From Polytrichum commune (Eukaryota; Streptophyta; Polytrichopsida; Polytrichales; Polytrichaceae): 64,000 bases of DNA. Each line of letters begins with the position of its first letter. Positions within the stretch are counted from its first letter, which is position 1. The notes under the pieces are model-generated. The model worked only from the letters and a program-made list of their open reading frames with translations. It had not been told where the DNA came from and searched no databases. Location of the stretch: NCBI GenBank assembly GCA_950295325.1, contig OX485806.1, forward strand, positions 34,226,001 to 34,290,000. Reading direction: 5' to 3'. This document shows positions 35,263 to 46,832 of this stretch, piece after piece. Made by a program: the position numbers and the translations under genes.

Positions 35263-35464
35263 GTGCAATTAGGTTGCCCCATGCTAATTTATCAACGTTC
35301 CACACTATTTGGGATCTTTATTATCACAACAACAAGACACATGAAATGATTTTTGTATCGTGGTTGCTGTTCGGATGAACGAACGAAGTTATGAGTTTGT
35401 GTAATACGATTTTGACCCACAATAATTTGTATGGGTAGAGTAGAGAGGCAACTTGATTGCACAT
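35263..35464. mobile_element. About 200-bp MITE with GCAATTAGGTTGCC ends, copy 2
   Basis: Left GTGCAATTAGGTTGCCCC; the right end reads in reverse GTGCAATCAAGTTGCCTC. Same interior order as 32481-32668. Confidence 0.6.
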
Positions 35465-36200
35465 GTAAGTGTACATTAGCCAAGGTGAGTTTCTATGTAC
35501 TAGGCCTCTTGCCCACCAGATTTTAGTGGGAGCAAGGACAAGTGTAGATGAGATATGGTGGGGTGGTGTTCGTATGTGTTGATCAACTGTTGTTGTTTCA
35601 AGTGCTTAGTGGGTGCATGGAAGTTTAGCAGCCCAAGGGCACAACTCTCCACATTCTAGTAAGAATGCGGTTGGTTGGTTGCTTTTGTTTATCTACATGA
35701 GAACACCTCCAACCCACTATTATCTAGAATCTCGTGGGCCAAACAACCTACATGGAAACGCACTCTAGCTGTGGTCCCCATTGTTCATTGTTGAAGTAAT
35801 CTTGCAGTCATTGGGTGACACCCAAAGAAGATGCGTGGGACACTTATTGTTACAAGGCAAATCACGAAGGCCACTTCAAATCACATTGGCACATCAATTG
35901 AAATACTGCACCAAATTAGACATAGAATACTGTTTCTACAAAGTATTTTTGTCTAACATGCATTAAATGAGTGTAAATGAAAGGGACATACATAAGGACG
36001 AGGTTTTATTTTATACTTGTTATTACTAATAATAAATTGAAATGAGCAAACTTCTCATTCATCCAACAAAATGCATTGAAATATTATGTTGGTCGGGCTT
36101 CCCTTGTTTTACTTAGATAAGTTGTTACTACAATTAACCTAACATGAGATATTGAAGTACATCGACCACCAACCTACAGGTGGCAGGTTTTTTTTTTAAC
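35465..36200. other. Intergenic, no gene recognised
   Basis: No recognisable coding or repeat structure beyond short chance frames. Confidence 0.4.
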
Positions 36201-37805
36201 ATGGATGGATGAGAGGTACGCTCGTGTGCAACATTGCTTCCTTCTCTGGACAGAAGCGTTACAGAACCAGATCATTCATCCTTCTTCTGTTAAATGCCAT
36301 GGTGGATGGCTGGGCAGAGGCAATCAAGAAGGCCCGATAATACACCATATGATCCGAGCTGGCACTGCTGAGCTGTCATTCACGAGTAGCGCAAGGAGAG
36401 AGGATGAAAATGTTGCTTTCCGTCCACGAGAGCTCCTGCAATCTCAACGATTGTCGTCCGATTCTTGAAGCCCCTATACCCGTTCTAGGGTTTCAAGCTC
36501 ACAAAGTCCCTTCCCTATTCGAGCTTCGCTTTGTTTGGCTTTGCTTCGGTGTTGCTTTCCATTTCTTGCGGACCAAGTTCGAAGTGCTCCACGCGAGGAG
36601 CCACGGATCCTGCATCCGGATTTTTCTCAAGCCTCTCAGACCTCACCCCTGAAGCTCTAATTTTCACTCTTCGGGAGCCACCCGGTGGATCGAAACTCGA
36701 TGTGTGCATCTGGTGAGCAGCGCATCATATGTGTCTCATGTGTGATTCATGACTAGCGTATGTTATTCATCTGTATTTTGATTCTTGGAGATTCAGAACT
36801 CCTCGCAGCAGTTCTTCTTGGCCGTGATTTTGTTCTCTTATTGTAGCCTCTTCAGGAACACCCTCGTCGCTTTCTCTTTAGGGTTTGTGAGGCACCAATT
36901 GTTGTCGATGCTTCAGTAAGAATGATCATGTATGGATATCGTTTGCGACTGTTACTCTCCCTTCAGTGTTTGTGACGATTAGTGAGATTGTGAAGGCAAA
37001 TTCTGGTTTATGATGGGAGCTGTCGAAATCGGTTGCATGTTGATGATGTTCTGTGCTCACATAAGGATCTGTTGAGTGTCGTGAGGCATACTCGATTTGG
37101 TGTGGATGTTTTTGGACATGCAAAATATCAGGTGGTTCCCCTTTACTTGTCTCTTGCACTCCCTGTTCCTAAAGATGAGGGGAATTTCCACAGGCTCAGG
37201 GTTTGCTCGATTTCATATCAATTGAAGCTCTTAAGATTCAAAATAGGAGGACCTTTTTCAATGGTGAAGCTCCAGGAATGATTCAGCTTTTTGACCACTA
37301 TGGCCTGGTAGCTGAACTCATCAGAGCAATTTCTGTCCTGACTAATATCGAGTTCGCTTTCATCAAGGAAGCTCGCTTTTTATTGAAGCTTCACATTTGG
37401 TTAGTAGTGCACATGGTGTTCTGCTTTTGGATTGACTTGTTTTGAACTCTTCTTCTAACTATGCTATGGTGCTGGGCAGTGATGGTTTTCAGGATTGTGT
37501 AGGTTTCTGCGACGTAACTTTTATGTGACCATTGCGGGAGGTCTCTCATCTCCAAATATTCTAATTTCGAAAAAGAGCTTTCGAGGTTGCACCATTAGTT
37601 GAGAGGATTCTCAGTGGATTTTTTCTGCTGTATAATTGATAGTTCTCTTGCCGAAATGGAATGCCAGTGACTAGGCCTATACTGTGACTGATGTATTGAC
37701 ACGGCCATTGGAGAGGGTTCGGTGGTTGTTCGCACTCTTCAATTAGAGTAGGGGTTACCTGAGTTGAAGCAGAACCAGCCACAGGTTCGACACAAGCGTT
37801 CCAAG
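36201..37805 (+). other. Upstream region of the ARFC1-type gene with exon-like frames
   Basis: GC content rises here compared with the flanks. A frame at about 36405-36650, and a 70-codon stop-free run at about 37197-37410 that begins after CCACAG and ends before TTGGTTAGT, look like possible exons with AG/GT borders. Their peptides (the second contains GLVAELIRAISVLTNIEFAF) match no family I recognise. They may belong to a spliced 5' leader of the downstream GTPase or to a separate unidentified gene. Confidence 0.35.
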
Positions 37806-38360
37806 ATGGGGGTCTTGTTATCAAGGTTATGGTTCTTCATGTTTCCTGCAAAAGAATACAAGATAGTTGTTGTGGGTCTAGACAATGCCGGGAAGACAAC
37901 AACGCTTTACAAGCTGCATCTGGGAGAGGTTGTGGTTACTCAGCCGACAGTGGGCAGTAATGTTGAAGAACTCGTGTACAAAAACATCCGATTTGAGGTT
38001 TGGGACTTAGGAGGTCAAGAGCGGTTGCGAACATCCTGGGCAACCTATTATCGTGGTACACATGCAGTGGTGATGGTGGTTGATAGTACAGACCGGGCGA
38101 GGATTTCTATTATCAAAGATGAGCTCTTCAAGTTACTGCAACACGAAGAATTGCAAAATGCAGTGGTCCTAGTGTTTGCAAATAAACAGGATCTTAAAGA
38201 TGCAATGACTCCTGCAGAAATCAGTGATGCCCTGTCTCTACATACCATCAAGAGGCATGATTGGCATATTCAGGCATGCTGTGCCCTAACAGGGGAGGGG
38301 CTCTGGGATGGTCTGGGCTGGGTTGCCCAGCATGTCACTGGATCGAAGGTCATCCCCTAG
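37806..38360 (+). CDS. ARFC1: ARF-family small GTPase, ARFC1/ARL5 type, 184 aa, single exon
   Basis: A small GTP-binding protein of membrane traffic; ARL5-type proteins act at the trans-Golgi. All G motifs are intact: G1 GLDNAGKT (24-31), the switch I threonine in PTVGSN (47-52), G3 WDLGGQ (66-71), G4 NKQD (126-129) and G5 in CCAL (158-161). Gly2 with a short amphipathic N-terminus ([13 protein letters not shown]) fits N-myristoylation. The sequence is close to Arabidopsis ARFC1 (At3g22950) along its whole length, which is the normal family length. The ATG at 37806 is preferred because it gives MG and the family N-terminus; the frame is open further upstream but has no ATG. No intron interrupts the coding region, which is unusual for this family and could mean a retrocopy or intron loss. 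Confidence 0.96.
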   Translation: MGVLLSRLWFFMFPAKEYKIVVVGLDNAGKTTTLYKLHLGEVVVTQPTVGSNVEELVYKNIRFEVWDLGGQERLRTSWATYYRGTHAVVMVVDSTDRARISIIKDELFKLLQHEELQNAVVLVFANKQDLKDAMTPAEISDALSLHTIKRHDWHIQACCALTGEGLWDGLGWVAQHVTGSKVIP

Positions 38361-40202
38361 AAGTATTGAAATTAGTCTGTCAAGGATTTCTCTATTGTAT
38401 CTTACTGGGTCTAGCCTAGGCCTTCATCCTCGTCGCTGTTGTCCACAGTACGAAATCTGTACGAATCCCCTCACAATGGTGAAACCATTGCTATGCCAGA
38501 TTGCATTATCTAGTCAAAAGATTGCCATACTTGGCGTGGAAACAAGAGTGGACAGGCAGCTGTAGTCACTCAACCTGTCCTATGTCCCATCTTTATCAGC
38601 CCTTCTTGTTTCCGTCCTTTAGCTTGTTTCACTATGACGTTGGGGGTTTGTGGCAGGATCAGCAGCAGCTAGTTTGTTGGATATTTTGGAATGACAGATT
38701 TAGACATAATTTGGGAGGCAGTTTCCTGAAGCTCCAGAACATTTCACATGCCTTGAGCAGAGTACAGTTGTAGGGTCAAGCTGTGGGGTGTACAGTTCAT
38801 TAGGCTCATAGTTGATGGTGGGTTCAAGCTCACCATTTTTGTGGCTCATAGTTTGTGGATTTGGCTTCATAGGCACTAACATGGAAGGGGTTCGATCAGT
38901 CCAAAAGTTCGTATTTGTCTCCCATGAGGCCTATGAATGGGGTATTCCTCACAACATGTAATTCTTCTCGTTGGAAGAATCCATTCCATTCTTCAGTATG
39001 CAACTACTGCTTAGAGATGGCTAAGTGAATTTGGGATTGGTGATTTAGGGTTCAGGCTTTTCCAAGAATCCGTTTGTTCTATCTATATGAATTGGAGACA
39101 GAGTACTGATTGATTATACGGAGCTGAAGTTTCAATGGGATCTCTTTGAGTTGGAAGGGAAGCTATATAAACATTGATCTGAATTGTACCACATTTGTGA
39201 AGTGTTCAGCTCAGGAAAGATAACTTCATGTTCAGCAGCTTGGTAAGCTTGCAGTGGGATTAAGGATTTTTGAAGCAGGTTACTGCCACCCACGCTTTTA
39301 AAAACCTCACTCATGCACCTGAAGTTGACATTTCCAGTTGAAGATCCCATAAGCTACAATTTTTATAGTTGCTAAGCTCACCCTTCTTTCAAGTTAGTAG
39401 TGGGAGTTTTAAGCGAGATGGTAAATGAAGTTGATTCTCAAAGGTGGTTAGTTGAGTGTGGCTGTCAAAATCTGCACACAGGGTGGGTGTATAATGATGA
39501 AAACGAGGGAGTACTTGTCTAATGTCTATATTAGTCTTTTTTTTTCCATGGGATTGCATATCGACTAATGTCAGCTCACTACTGATAGGTGTGCCGTCAA
39601 CACTATGCTATAATCTCGCTTGATTTTGATGCTGCACCTAGTCCATAACTTTGGCATTTAATTCATAATACCTGTTCCTAATAGGGTGCTTTTGGGAAGA
39701 AATTAAACTTTTGGTTTTTGTTTTGTCTTATTTCTCCTGGTTTCCTTGTTGAAATTGGGGTCTTGGTTATATATCAATTTGCTCTAGTCATCTCATTATC
39801 TCTCAAGATGTGTCAGAAATTCAAGACAAGGATCCATTTTCAGGAACTCATGACATTAGTTGGGATGTTTTGGAAGGTGGCTTCTTCTATGTAATTTGAT
39901 TGTTGTGGACAGCCCCTGGCCAAATGACTTGCCTCAATTTGACTACTGCCGTGTTATTCATTTGTGTTGTATTTCATTCTACCTTTTGATTGTTCTGAAT
40001 TGAGTTTTCAACTTTTAAGTTTTAGATTAAAACTCTCCTGATTCTTCTCTTGTCGTTTTACTTGGATGCTTACATTGTGGTAGACCTTCAATCTAATTGA
40101 AAGATGTACCTTCTCAGCCAAAGAGTGTGTATCAATAGGAGAAGATTGCCAAAAGTATAGGAGATGTAGGTTGCTAGTTCAATCAAAAACCCTCTATGAG
40201 TC
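38361..40202. other. 3' flank of the GTPase gene and intergenic DNA
   Basis: Roughly the first 600 bp are T/G-rich, as expected of a plant 3' UTR. The rest has no recognisable coding sequence. The short plus frames at 38308-38773 directly after the stop are not conserved-looking. Confidence 0.4.
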
Positions 40203-40204
40203 TA

Positions 40205-41622
40205 CACTGACTCTCAAAACTGAGTCAATCAGCTTAACATCATATTTGGGGAAGCTATATCCGGAAGAGTATTGATCTTTTTGCCAAAACCGTAAATTGC
40301 GTCACATGTGCAACCAAGTTGGCTATCATCCTTCCAAGTCCCAGCGTGAGCTTTGCAGCAACGAGAGAGAAATTGCATTTTGAATGAACATAGGTCTATT
40401 GACTCAGTTTTGGAATTGTTTCTATTACTCACCTTCAATTGCAAGTATAAGTTCACAACAATGCATGGGATTTTCCTCTCACTTCTGGCTAGTAATGTGG
40501 TCTCCAAGGACATTTTCTCTTATAGTTGTGGAGGTTTTCTTTGCCGATGAGAGCATTACCAAAGAGAAGAGGTTGAATGTTATAGCCTTGTTGTAGTATG
40601 AGTGTAGCATATGTGAAGTGTCAATATTGTTGGGTATCTCTGCCTAGGATTTGTAGAGAAAGTGTTCCTCATGTGAGGAGGGCGTGCACTTCATGAAGTA
40701 GGTCATTAGAGAAGTAGAAGAAGTTGTTACAACCGATAATGTGAGTTGCATGTTGGAATTTGCTCAATGTCACCAAGATTGGACTATTAATGATTGGCAT
40801 AGGGTGATTTCTAGTGATGAGACTAAGATCAATCAATTTCAATTTGATGGTCGTGCTTGGTGTTGGGTGGGAGTTGAAGAATCTCAATTACAAGCTCATC
40901 ATGTGAGTTAGACAATTAAACATGGAGGTGGTCCAATTTTTGTGTGGGGTTGTATGACTTCCCGTGGCATGGGTTACATGTGCAAGATAGAGGGAAGATG
41001 ACACAAACTTTGTATCTTAGCATTCTTCAAGATGGGGTCATAAGGACAATTGAATGATATTGTTTTAACCCTTATGTCATATTTCAGCATGATAATGATC
41101 CCAAACATACCTCAAAATTAGTCAAGCAATGCTTGTCAATGCAAAATTTTGATGTACTTACTTGGCATCCTCAAGCACTTGACCTACATTCAATGCAACA
41201 CGTGTGGGCACTCGAGAAACAAAAATTAAATGAGTATCCAACACCAATCAAAGGAATGCTTCAATTGTGGGAGTGTGTGCAAACCTCTTTCCATTCCAAC
41301 ACTCCTAAGCAATGTCAAAAGTTCTATCATAGCACCCAATCGTATCCAAGTTATTCTAGCTTCTAAAGGAGGGTGGACAAATTATTGACCTATAAGTAAA
41401 TGTAATTTACAAAACCGACTCGAGTCAATGTATAGAGTTCTCTTCAAATCATTGTTTCTTCATGTGTAGTTTTGCAATAGACATTAGACTTTGCAAATGA
41501 TGTACTAGACTATGACTATTAACTTACATAAGTATAAGTTTGCATGTTCTTGTTTTTATTTGTCTGGAATTGTGTGTGAAAATTGATGTAGTGAATCATT
41601 GACTCAGTTTTGAGAGTTAGTG
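40205..41622 (+). mobile_element. Degenerate Tc1/mariner transposon (1418 bp)
   Basis: Terminal inverted repeats of about 27 bp: the left CACTGACTCTCAAAACTGAG and the right, in reverse, CACTAACTCTCAAAACTGAG. They are flanked by TA at 40203-40204 and 41623-41624, the Tc1/mariner target site. The inside encodes a decayed Tc1-type transposase on the same strand. Size and structure are those of a once-complete autonomous element. Confidence 0.9.
40530..41366 (+). pseudogene. Broken Tc1-type DDE transposase
   Basis: Conceptual pieces in shifting frames follow the Tc1 order: a helix-turn-helix-like segment (TKEKRLNVIALL, about 40555-40595), the first catalytic D in VISSDETKI (about 40806-40832), WGCMTSRGMG (about 40945-40975), the second D in FQHDNDPKHTSKLVKQCL (about 41083-41136), then TWHPQALDLHSMQHVWALEK (about 41160-41220), where the family's NPIEHLW is expected. 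The third catalytic Glu is replaced by Gln in MQHVW, and there are several in-frame stops and at least two frameshifts. The last part is open at 41133-41366. Non-functional. Confidence 0.88.
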
Positions 41623-41624
41623 TA

Positions 41625-44600
41625 TGTATAGGGAGGATCAAATCACTTCAAGAAATTATAGGGAGTTTCATCGGACTATGTGATTCTTTGTGCATCTGTA
41701 ATTTTTTATCCCGCAAATCGATTTCATTGTACATAAACTTATGTACAATCAAACATTAGTACCATCAAACATTAATACCTTTCAACCCCAATTTAGATCC
41801 CGAAGATGGTTTCACCACAAGCATATTTTGTTCCCCCAAAACACATCACTGAATAATGACATTATTTCTCCATAACAAATGTGTCGGGAAGTCTAAATAT
41901 GTTAATTGCCAACTTTGTGCTCTTACAACGTTCAACTTTTGTGCCAATAAGGAAGAAGTGCCTATGACAATCACTTTGTTCCTTACCTAGCCTGAAAACT
42001 TTTTGGTGCTTTTGTTTTAGATTAGCAATCATGCTATGAGTACAACGACATTGAGATCAAAGCTACATATTTCATTTGATTCTTGTAAATTTGACTCTTT
42101 TATGGGGGAAAGGGGTGCAAGTAGAAGAGGTTGTTGTAGATGGGAATACATGTAGTTAGATGTGATGATGCAAATGCATCCTTTCATATGTTGATCTAAG
42201 TACTGCACATAGTGATTTCCCTAACCACACTTGTAACTAATGATGTCACCTGCATCTTCTGATCTTATAGTCGTATGTAATAGTGTTGTGTCGCATGTTT
42301 ATAATCTCTCTCTCTCTCTCTCTCTAACCATCTTGACAAACTACTTATTGAACATATCATAGCCGCCATCAAAGCCTCCAAACATGACATCCAAATCCAC
42401 AAGGTGAGAGCACACACATATATTATCAATAATGACAAAGTAGTTAAACTAGCTAAAAAGTAAGTGCAATAACCACCTATTTTGGAAACCCCATTCCACC
42501 TAATAGGCCAAACATGATGGATCCATCCAACACCTTAAACCATGCATTGAAATATATCTTCGCTATATCTTCACATGAGTATGTTCCATAGTGTTATGAG
42601 GTGTATGCCTAATGTTGCACGATGGTGTACAGGTTGATTAAAGTGCACAAAAATGACACTTAAGCAATTCCGCATAAGTGTGGTACATGGAGTATTTTTT
42701 ACAAGCATGGAAATTGAAATCATGGTGTTTTACAAAAAATCACAATGTATTTGGAAGTAGCGAAATCACACTAATTTGCCTAAGGCAAAATTCTCTCCCA
42801 ACCCATATTCACATCATAGGTCGACCTATTTCTACAATTGGTAGACAAAAATTTGGGTACAAGCATCGCCCTTTTCAAGGAACAAAACGCCGTGCCCTTT
42901 TAACTTACATTTTCCATCATGTTGAAGTCCCCAATGATTATAACTCCTCTCTCACCTGGTCACTATACTAAAAATATTATACTTAATGTCATGTTGTATT
43001 TTTTCGGTCTTTGAGATAACTTTTCTAATGACACTTTTTATGAATAAATTTACAAGTATTATCATCCCAACTAACTTTTAGGTCTTCCCAATGCCAATCA
43101 TTGAAACAAACTAGGGGTACAATTTGCATTCAAGGAGTTTTGTAATAAGATATTGTTATGGATGCTTGAAATTTGGATGAAAATTCACTTAGTGAGTAAC
43201 AGTAATTGAAAAAGTGTAAATCTCTAATGTCCAATTTTGTTTTATGAGGAATGTAACATAATGTTAGGTTTACAGTTAGTGTTGGTGACACTATATGGGT
43301 GGTTTATCGGAAATGGGTTTGTCTACCATAATGTTCAGTGCACTAGACTTAAGTCCCATGTTGGGCATGAGTGCATTTGTGTTCACTTGGGAACTTGTCA
43401 ATTGAGCTTGGACATCATGGATTCACATCAATAAACATCTCGGCATTCATAAAATGTCTTACCTCTGCAAACACAAATACGCAATACTAAAATTTTAGTG
43501 ACCGTAAACAAAGGTGTAGCAAACTCTAATATCCTAGAAGTATTGTAATTTAGTAGCATTTTAAACCTTCCAACCATGAGCATGCATAAAAGAGGCTAGA
43601 GCAACACTCACATTACGAAGAGCCACCCCTTGCTCTCCTCCGTGCCTTATAGTGGGAGATTTGTAGTATTCCCCATGTGCTTAGTGGAAGAGAGATATGA
43701 GGCTCTCAATTTCATTTACATTTACACGAGTGCTCGAGAAAGAACCATGAGCCACTTATTTTATTCTCGTTACACTAATGCTAGGTATTTTGGACCAAGC
43801 CCAATCACACATTACACAAAGACATGCAATTTTTTGATATTACAAAGATACGCTCTTCATTAGAAGCATACATTATAGTCTACATTACATATCTTTGGCA
43901 CAACAAGTTATTTATTGGTTTATATGACCACAAAACAACCACGCATATTTTAGAAGGTCACTTCACGAGGGAAGAGTCATAACTCCCTTGTAATCTAAGG
44001 GGTCACATTCAATTGTGGATTACTTTCATGGAGCTAGAAAGTAATGCACATGTTTCAAAATTAAATATTATTAAATTTAAATTTAGTTAGAGTAAGTTGT
44101 GATTTTTTTTTTGCATAAAATCTGTGCATGAGAAAAGATCATTAATGTTTTTAATACATAAATACAAATATCAAGATTTACTTAAATACGAGGTTTAAGC
44201 CCTCGGGTTTGAGCTACCCTTACGAGAATGCACATGGAATCGCCTTCACTTGGGACCAAATCTTTTCTAACCTAGAAGTTAGGTTAACCTTGAGACTTGG
44301 TTGGAGGTGGAGGCCGGATGGCCCATGATTAGAGAGATCTTGGCCAGAAGGAAATCCAACACATATATTGTTGTTAAATACATTGGGCTTAGGTCTAGGG
44401 GTGGAACGAACAGACACTTCATTCACGTCGGCCTCCTAACGGAGACCGAAGTTTCTCTTCTTCTTCTTCTTGTTAAATACAGCAGAGAAGGCAGGCAAAA
44501 ATGCATGAATTCGAACTTGGTGGTGATAATTAAAAAGGGCAGCTAGCGGTGGAGGTTAGAATTGCGGGCAGGCAAGTGCAAGCTCATTGTGGCCTCCACT

Positions 44601-44904
44601 AGTAGTGATGGGGCACGGCGGTGGCGCTGTTACAGTACCAGTTGCAATAAGGCCGACTAGAATAATGGTCCTCTGGGAAGAAGAAGAAGAAGAAGTAGTA
44701 GTACATGCTGATCACCCAGCCATTGCCATGGGAACTAGATCGATATATAGCATGCCACTCCACCCGCTTCTTCCTCACACTCCTCTCGTCAGGCCTAGTA
44801 ATTCTCGTCAACTCCATCTCATTTTTCTCACTACACATGCAGGGCTGCTTCTTCGGAGGTGACGGTAAGCTCACCTGACCCCTCATTCTAGTCCAATCTC
44901 AATA
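41625..44904. other. Intergenic, no gene recognised
   Basis: 3.3 kb of mostly AT-rich DNA. Contains a (CT)n microsatellite at 42305-42325, a stretch near 43262-43310 related in reverse to 24115-24170, and a more GC-rich segment at 44300-44880 with GAA repeats. The opposed frames at 44587-44886 mirror each other and have no recognisable domain. Confidence 0.45.
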
Positions 44905-44906
44905 TA

Positions 44907-45219
44907 AGGTAGAGGGGCCCTTTCCCGCTCGAATTTCAGATTGGCATCCTCATTGGGGAGTTATTAAGGGGGAATCAATCTTGGAAGATGTGCAAAGTAC
45001 ATTGGAAATTGGACCAATTGGAATAATTAATTTTGGATTAATATTGAATTAGTTATGAATTTTGGAAGGAGAACTCATAGGGGTACCCAAAACCACTCAC
45101 CCCAAAAATGTACACCATGATTACATAGAAATTTGAGGTTGGAAGCTATAATGTACCTCTTGTTTGGATAGGTCTAGTGAGCGGTTTAAGGACCCGAGCG
45201 GGAAAGGGCCCCTCTACCT
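44907..45219. mobile_element. 313-bp TIR element with TA target site
   Basis: A perfect inverted repeat of 25 bp starts AGGTAGAGGGGCCCTTTCCC at 44907 and is repeated in reverse up to 45219. It is flanked by TA on each side (44905-44906, 45220-45221), consistent with a Tc1/mariner (Stowaway-like) non-autonomous element. The first bases resemble the ends of the AAGGTAGATGGGT repeats. Confidence 0.8.
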
Positions 45220-45236
45220 TAAACGAGTCTTTGGTT

Positions 45237-46180
45237 TGCTTCGGCTAGTGCATCTTGGATGTGTATCAGATTGACTTTGTGTGAAGTCATTATGTGCTCT
45301 TGTTAATTAGAGTGGTCTCCATGACTTGTCATGTAGGAGCAAGTATATTCTCATGTCAAGCCTGATTCTTTGTCTGTCATCTTGTAATCGTTGACAACTG
45401 TTGAATGCATGGAGTATTTGCTCTTTGGTTTCGTTAGTGAGTGCACACTTAGATACATTTGATTGATTTGGCGTGGCATTAAAATCATTGTTGTGCCATT
45501 GTTAATTAGAGTGGTCTCCATGATTTGTTCCGTAGGAGCAAGTATATACTCCCATGCCAAGTGGCAAGCTTTATTCTTTGCTTGTCACCTAGTGATCGCA
45601 AGATGTTGAGTGCGTTGAGTATGTGCTATTAATTTCTTGTAGTCTATACTCAAAACCGGATTGATTTAGTGTGGCATTAAAATGATTGATGTGCTATTGT
45701 TCATTAGAGTGGCCTCCGTGACATGGCCCATACGAGCAACTGTACTCCTAGACCAAGCTTTCTCTACTTGTCACCCAATGATAAATTGCAAGATGCTAAA
45801 CGGGTTGAGTATATGTCCTAAAGTTTCTTTAGTTAGTACGCTTAAATATATGTGATTGGTTTAGTGTTGCATTCATATTATCATTAATGTGTGCCATGTT
45901 AACTAGGAGTGACCTCCAGGACTTGTCACAAAACAACAATCTTAAGCATGCCAAACATGATGATTTCGTTGAAACCCAATGATTGCAAGATGCTTAATGT
46001 GGTGAACATGTATGTGATTTTTGTTAATTATCACACTATGTATTATCCGATTGATTTAGTGTGACATGAAAATTGATGTGCATGTTACTTAGAACAGTAG
46101 TCTCCAAGACTTGCCTTATAACAACAAGTGTACCATTCCAGACCTTATGCGGTTGTCACCTCATGATTGCAAGATCATTC
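45237..46180 (+). repeat. Tandem array, about 198-bp unit, nearly five copies
   Basis: The anchor GTGGTCTCCATGACTTGT and its variants starts at 45313, 45511, 45709, 45909 and 46097, giving spacings of 198, 198, 200 and 188. The accompanying words GATTGATTTAGTGTGGCATTA, TAGGAGCAAGTATACTC, TTTGCTTGTCACC and TGATxGCAAGATG keep their order in each unit. Divergence increases toward the right. Non-coding. Confidence 0.88.
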
Positions 46181-46832
46181 ATGTGGGTCGATGTTGAATA
46201 ATGTGCATGGGCCTCACTAACCCAGATGTGTAAACATAGGGTAGTCAGCTCTTTGGGTCCGAAATGATCACTAACAGAAGTGAAACCCTCGCGCTTGTGA
46301 TTTGTTAAGCGCGTACATGAAATTGCAATAGCTTTTGATGATTTCATATTGTTCTATACACATCACCTCTATCCCAATATCTAGGATGGTTGTAGATGTG
46401 GTACTTTCCACCAGGGGTACCATCTACCATAGTCATAGATACTGGACAGACTGTGATGAATTGGAGGCAGGTCGAGCTCTGCTCTTCAGTTTCTCTTAAA
46501 TATATGAAGCTGCAACTAGCTCTAGTTCCTTAGATCAGAGCTCCCCAGTCTTCCTAGACTCGAATTTCACAATTGCATTGACTGAAGTCCCTTTACTCTA
46601 ATTCAACAAATTATTTTATGAAAAAGTAAAAGGATTTATATAAGGTGGAAAATAAAGCTACCTTATAATAATAGATCCTTTGATTTTTATACATCTTAGA
46701 GTTTATTTATTTATTTCGGCAGGCTTCATGAATCGGGGTTTATAATTACTTTTGGTAGAATATTTAAGAGTCCTCCCTGAAATAATTTCTTAATCCAAGT
46801 TCTGTGTCAGTCTTCGCAGGAATTTTTCGAGG
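46181..46832 (+). promoter_or_regulatory. Upstream region of the aspartic protease, with TATA candidate
   Basis: TTTATATAAGG at 46635-46645 is a good plant TATA-like sequence, about 190 bp before the ATG at 46833. No other element is assignable. Confidence 0.35.

Noticed and set aside
37764-37805. Upstream extension of the GTPase reading frame
   Set aside because: The frame is open, but begins at TTG without an ATG; the MG start at 37806 matches the myristoylated family N-terminus.
44587-44886. Opposed 91- and 95-codon frames
   Set aside because: They mirror each other over a GAA microsatellite and a moderately GC-rich stretch, with no domain in either.
45237-46180. Possible CRISPR-like array
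   Set aside because: Units are about 198 bp of continuous tandem repeat without unique spacers, in a plant genome.
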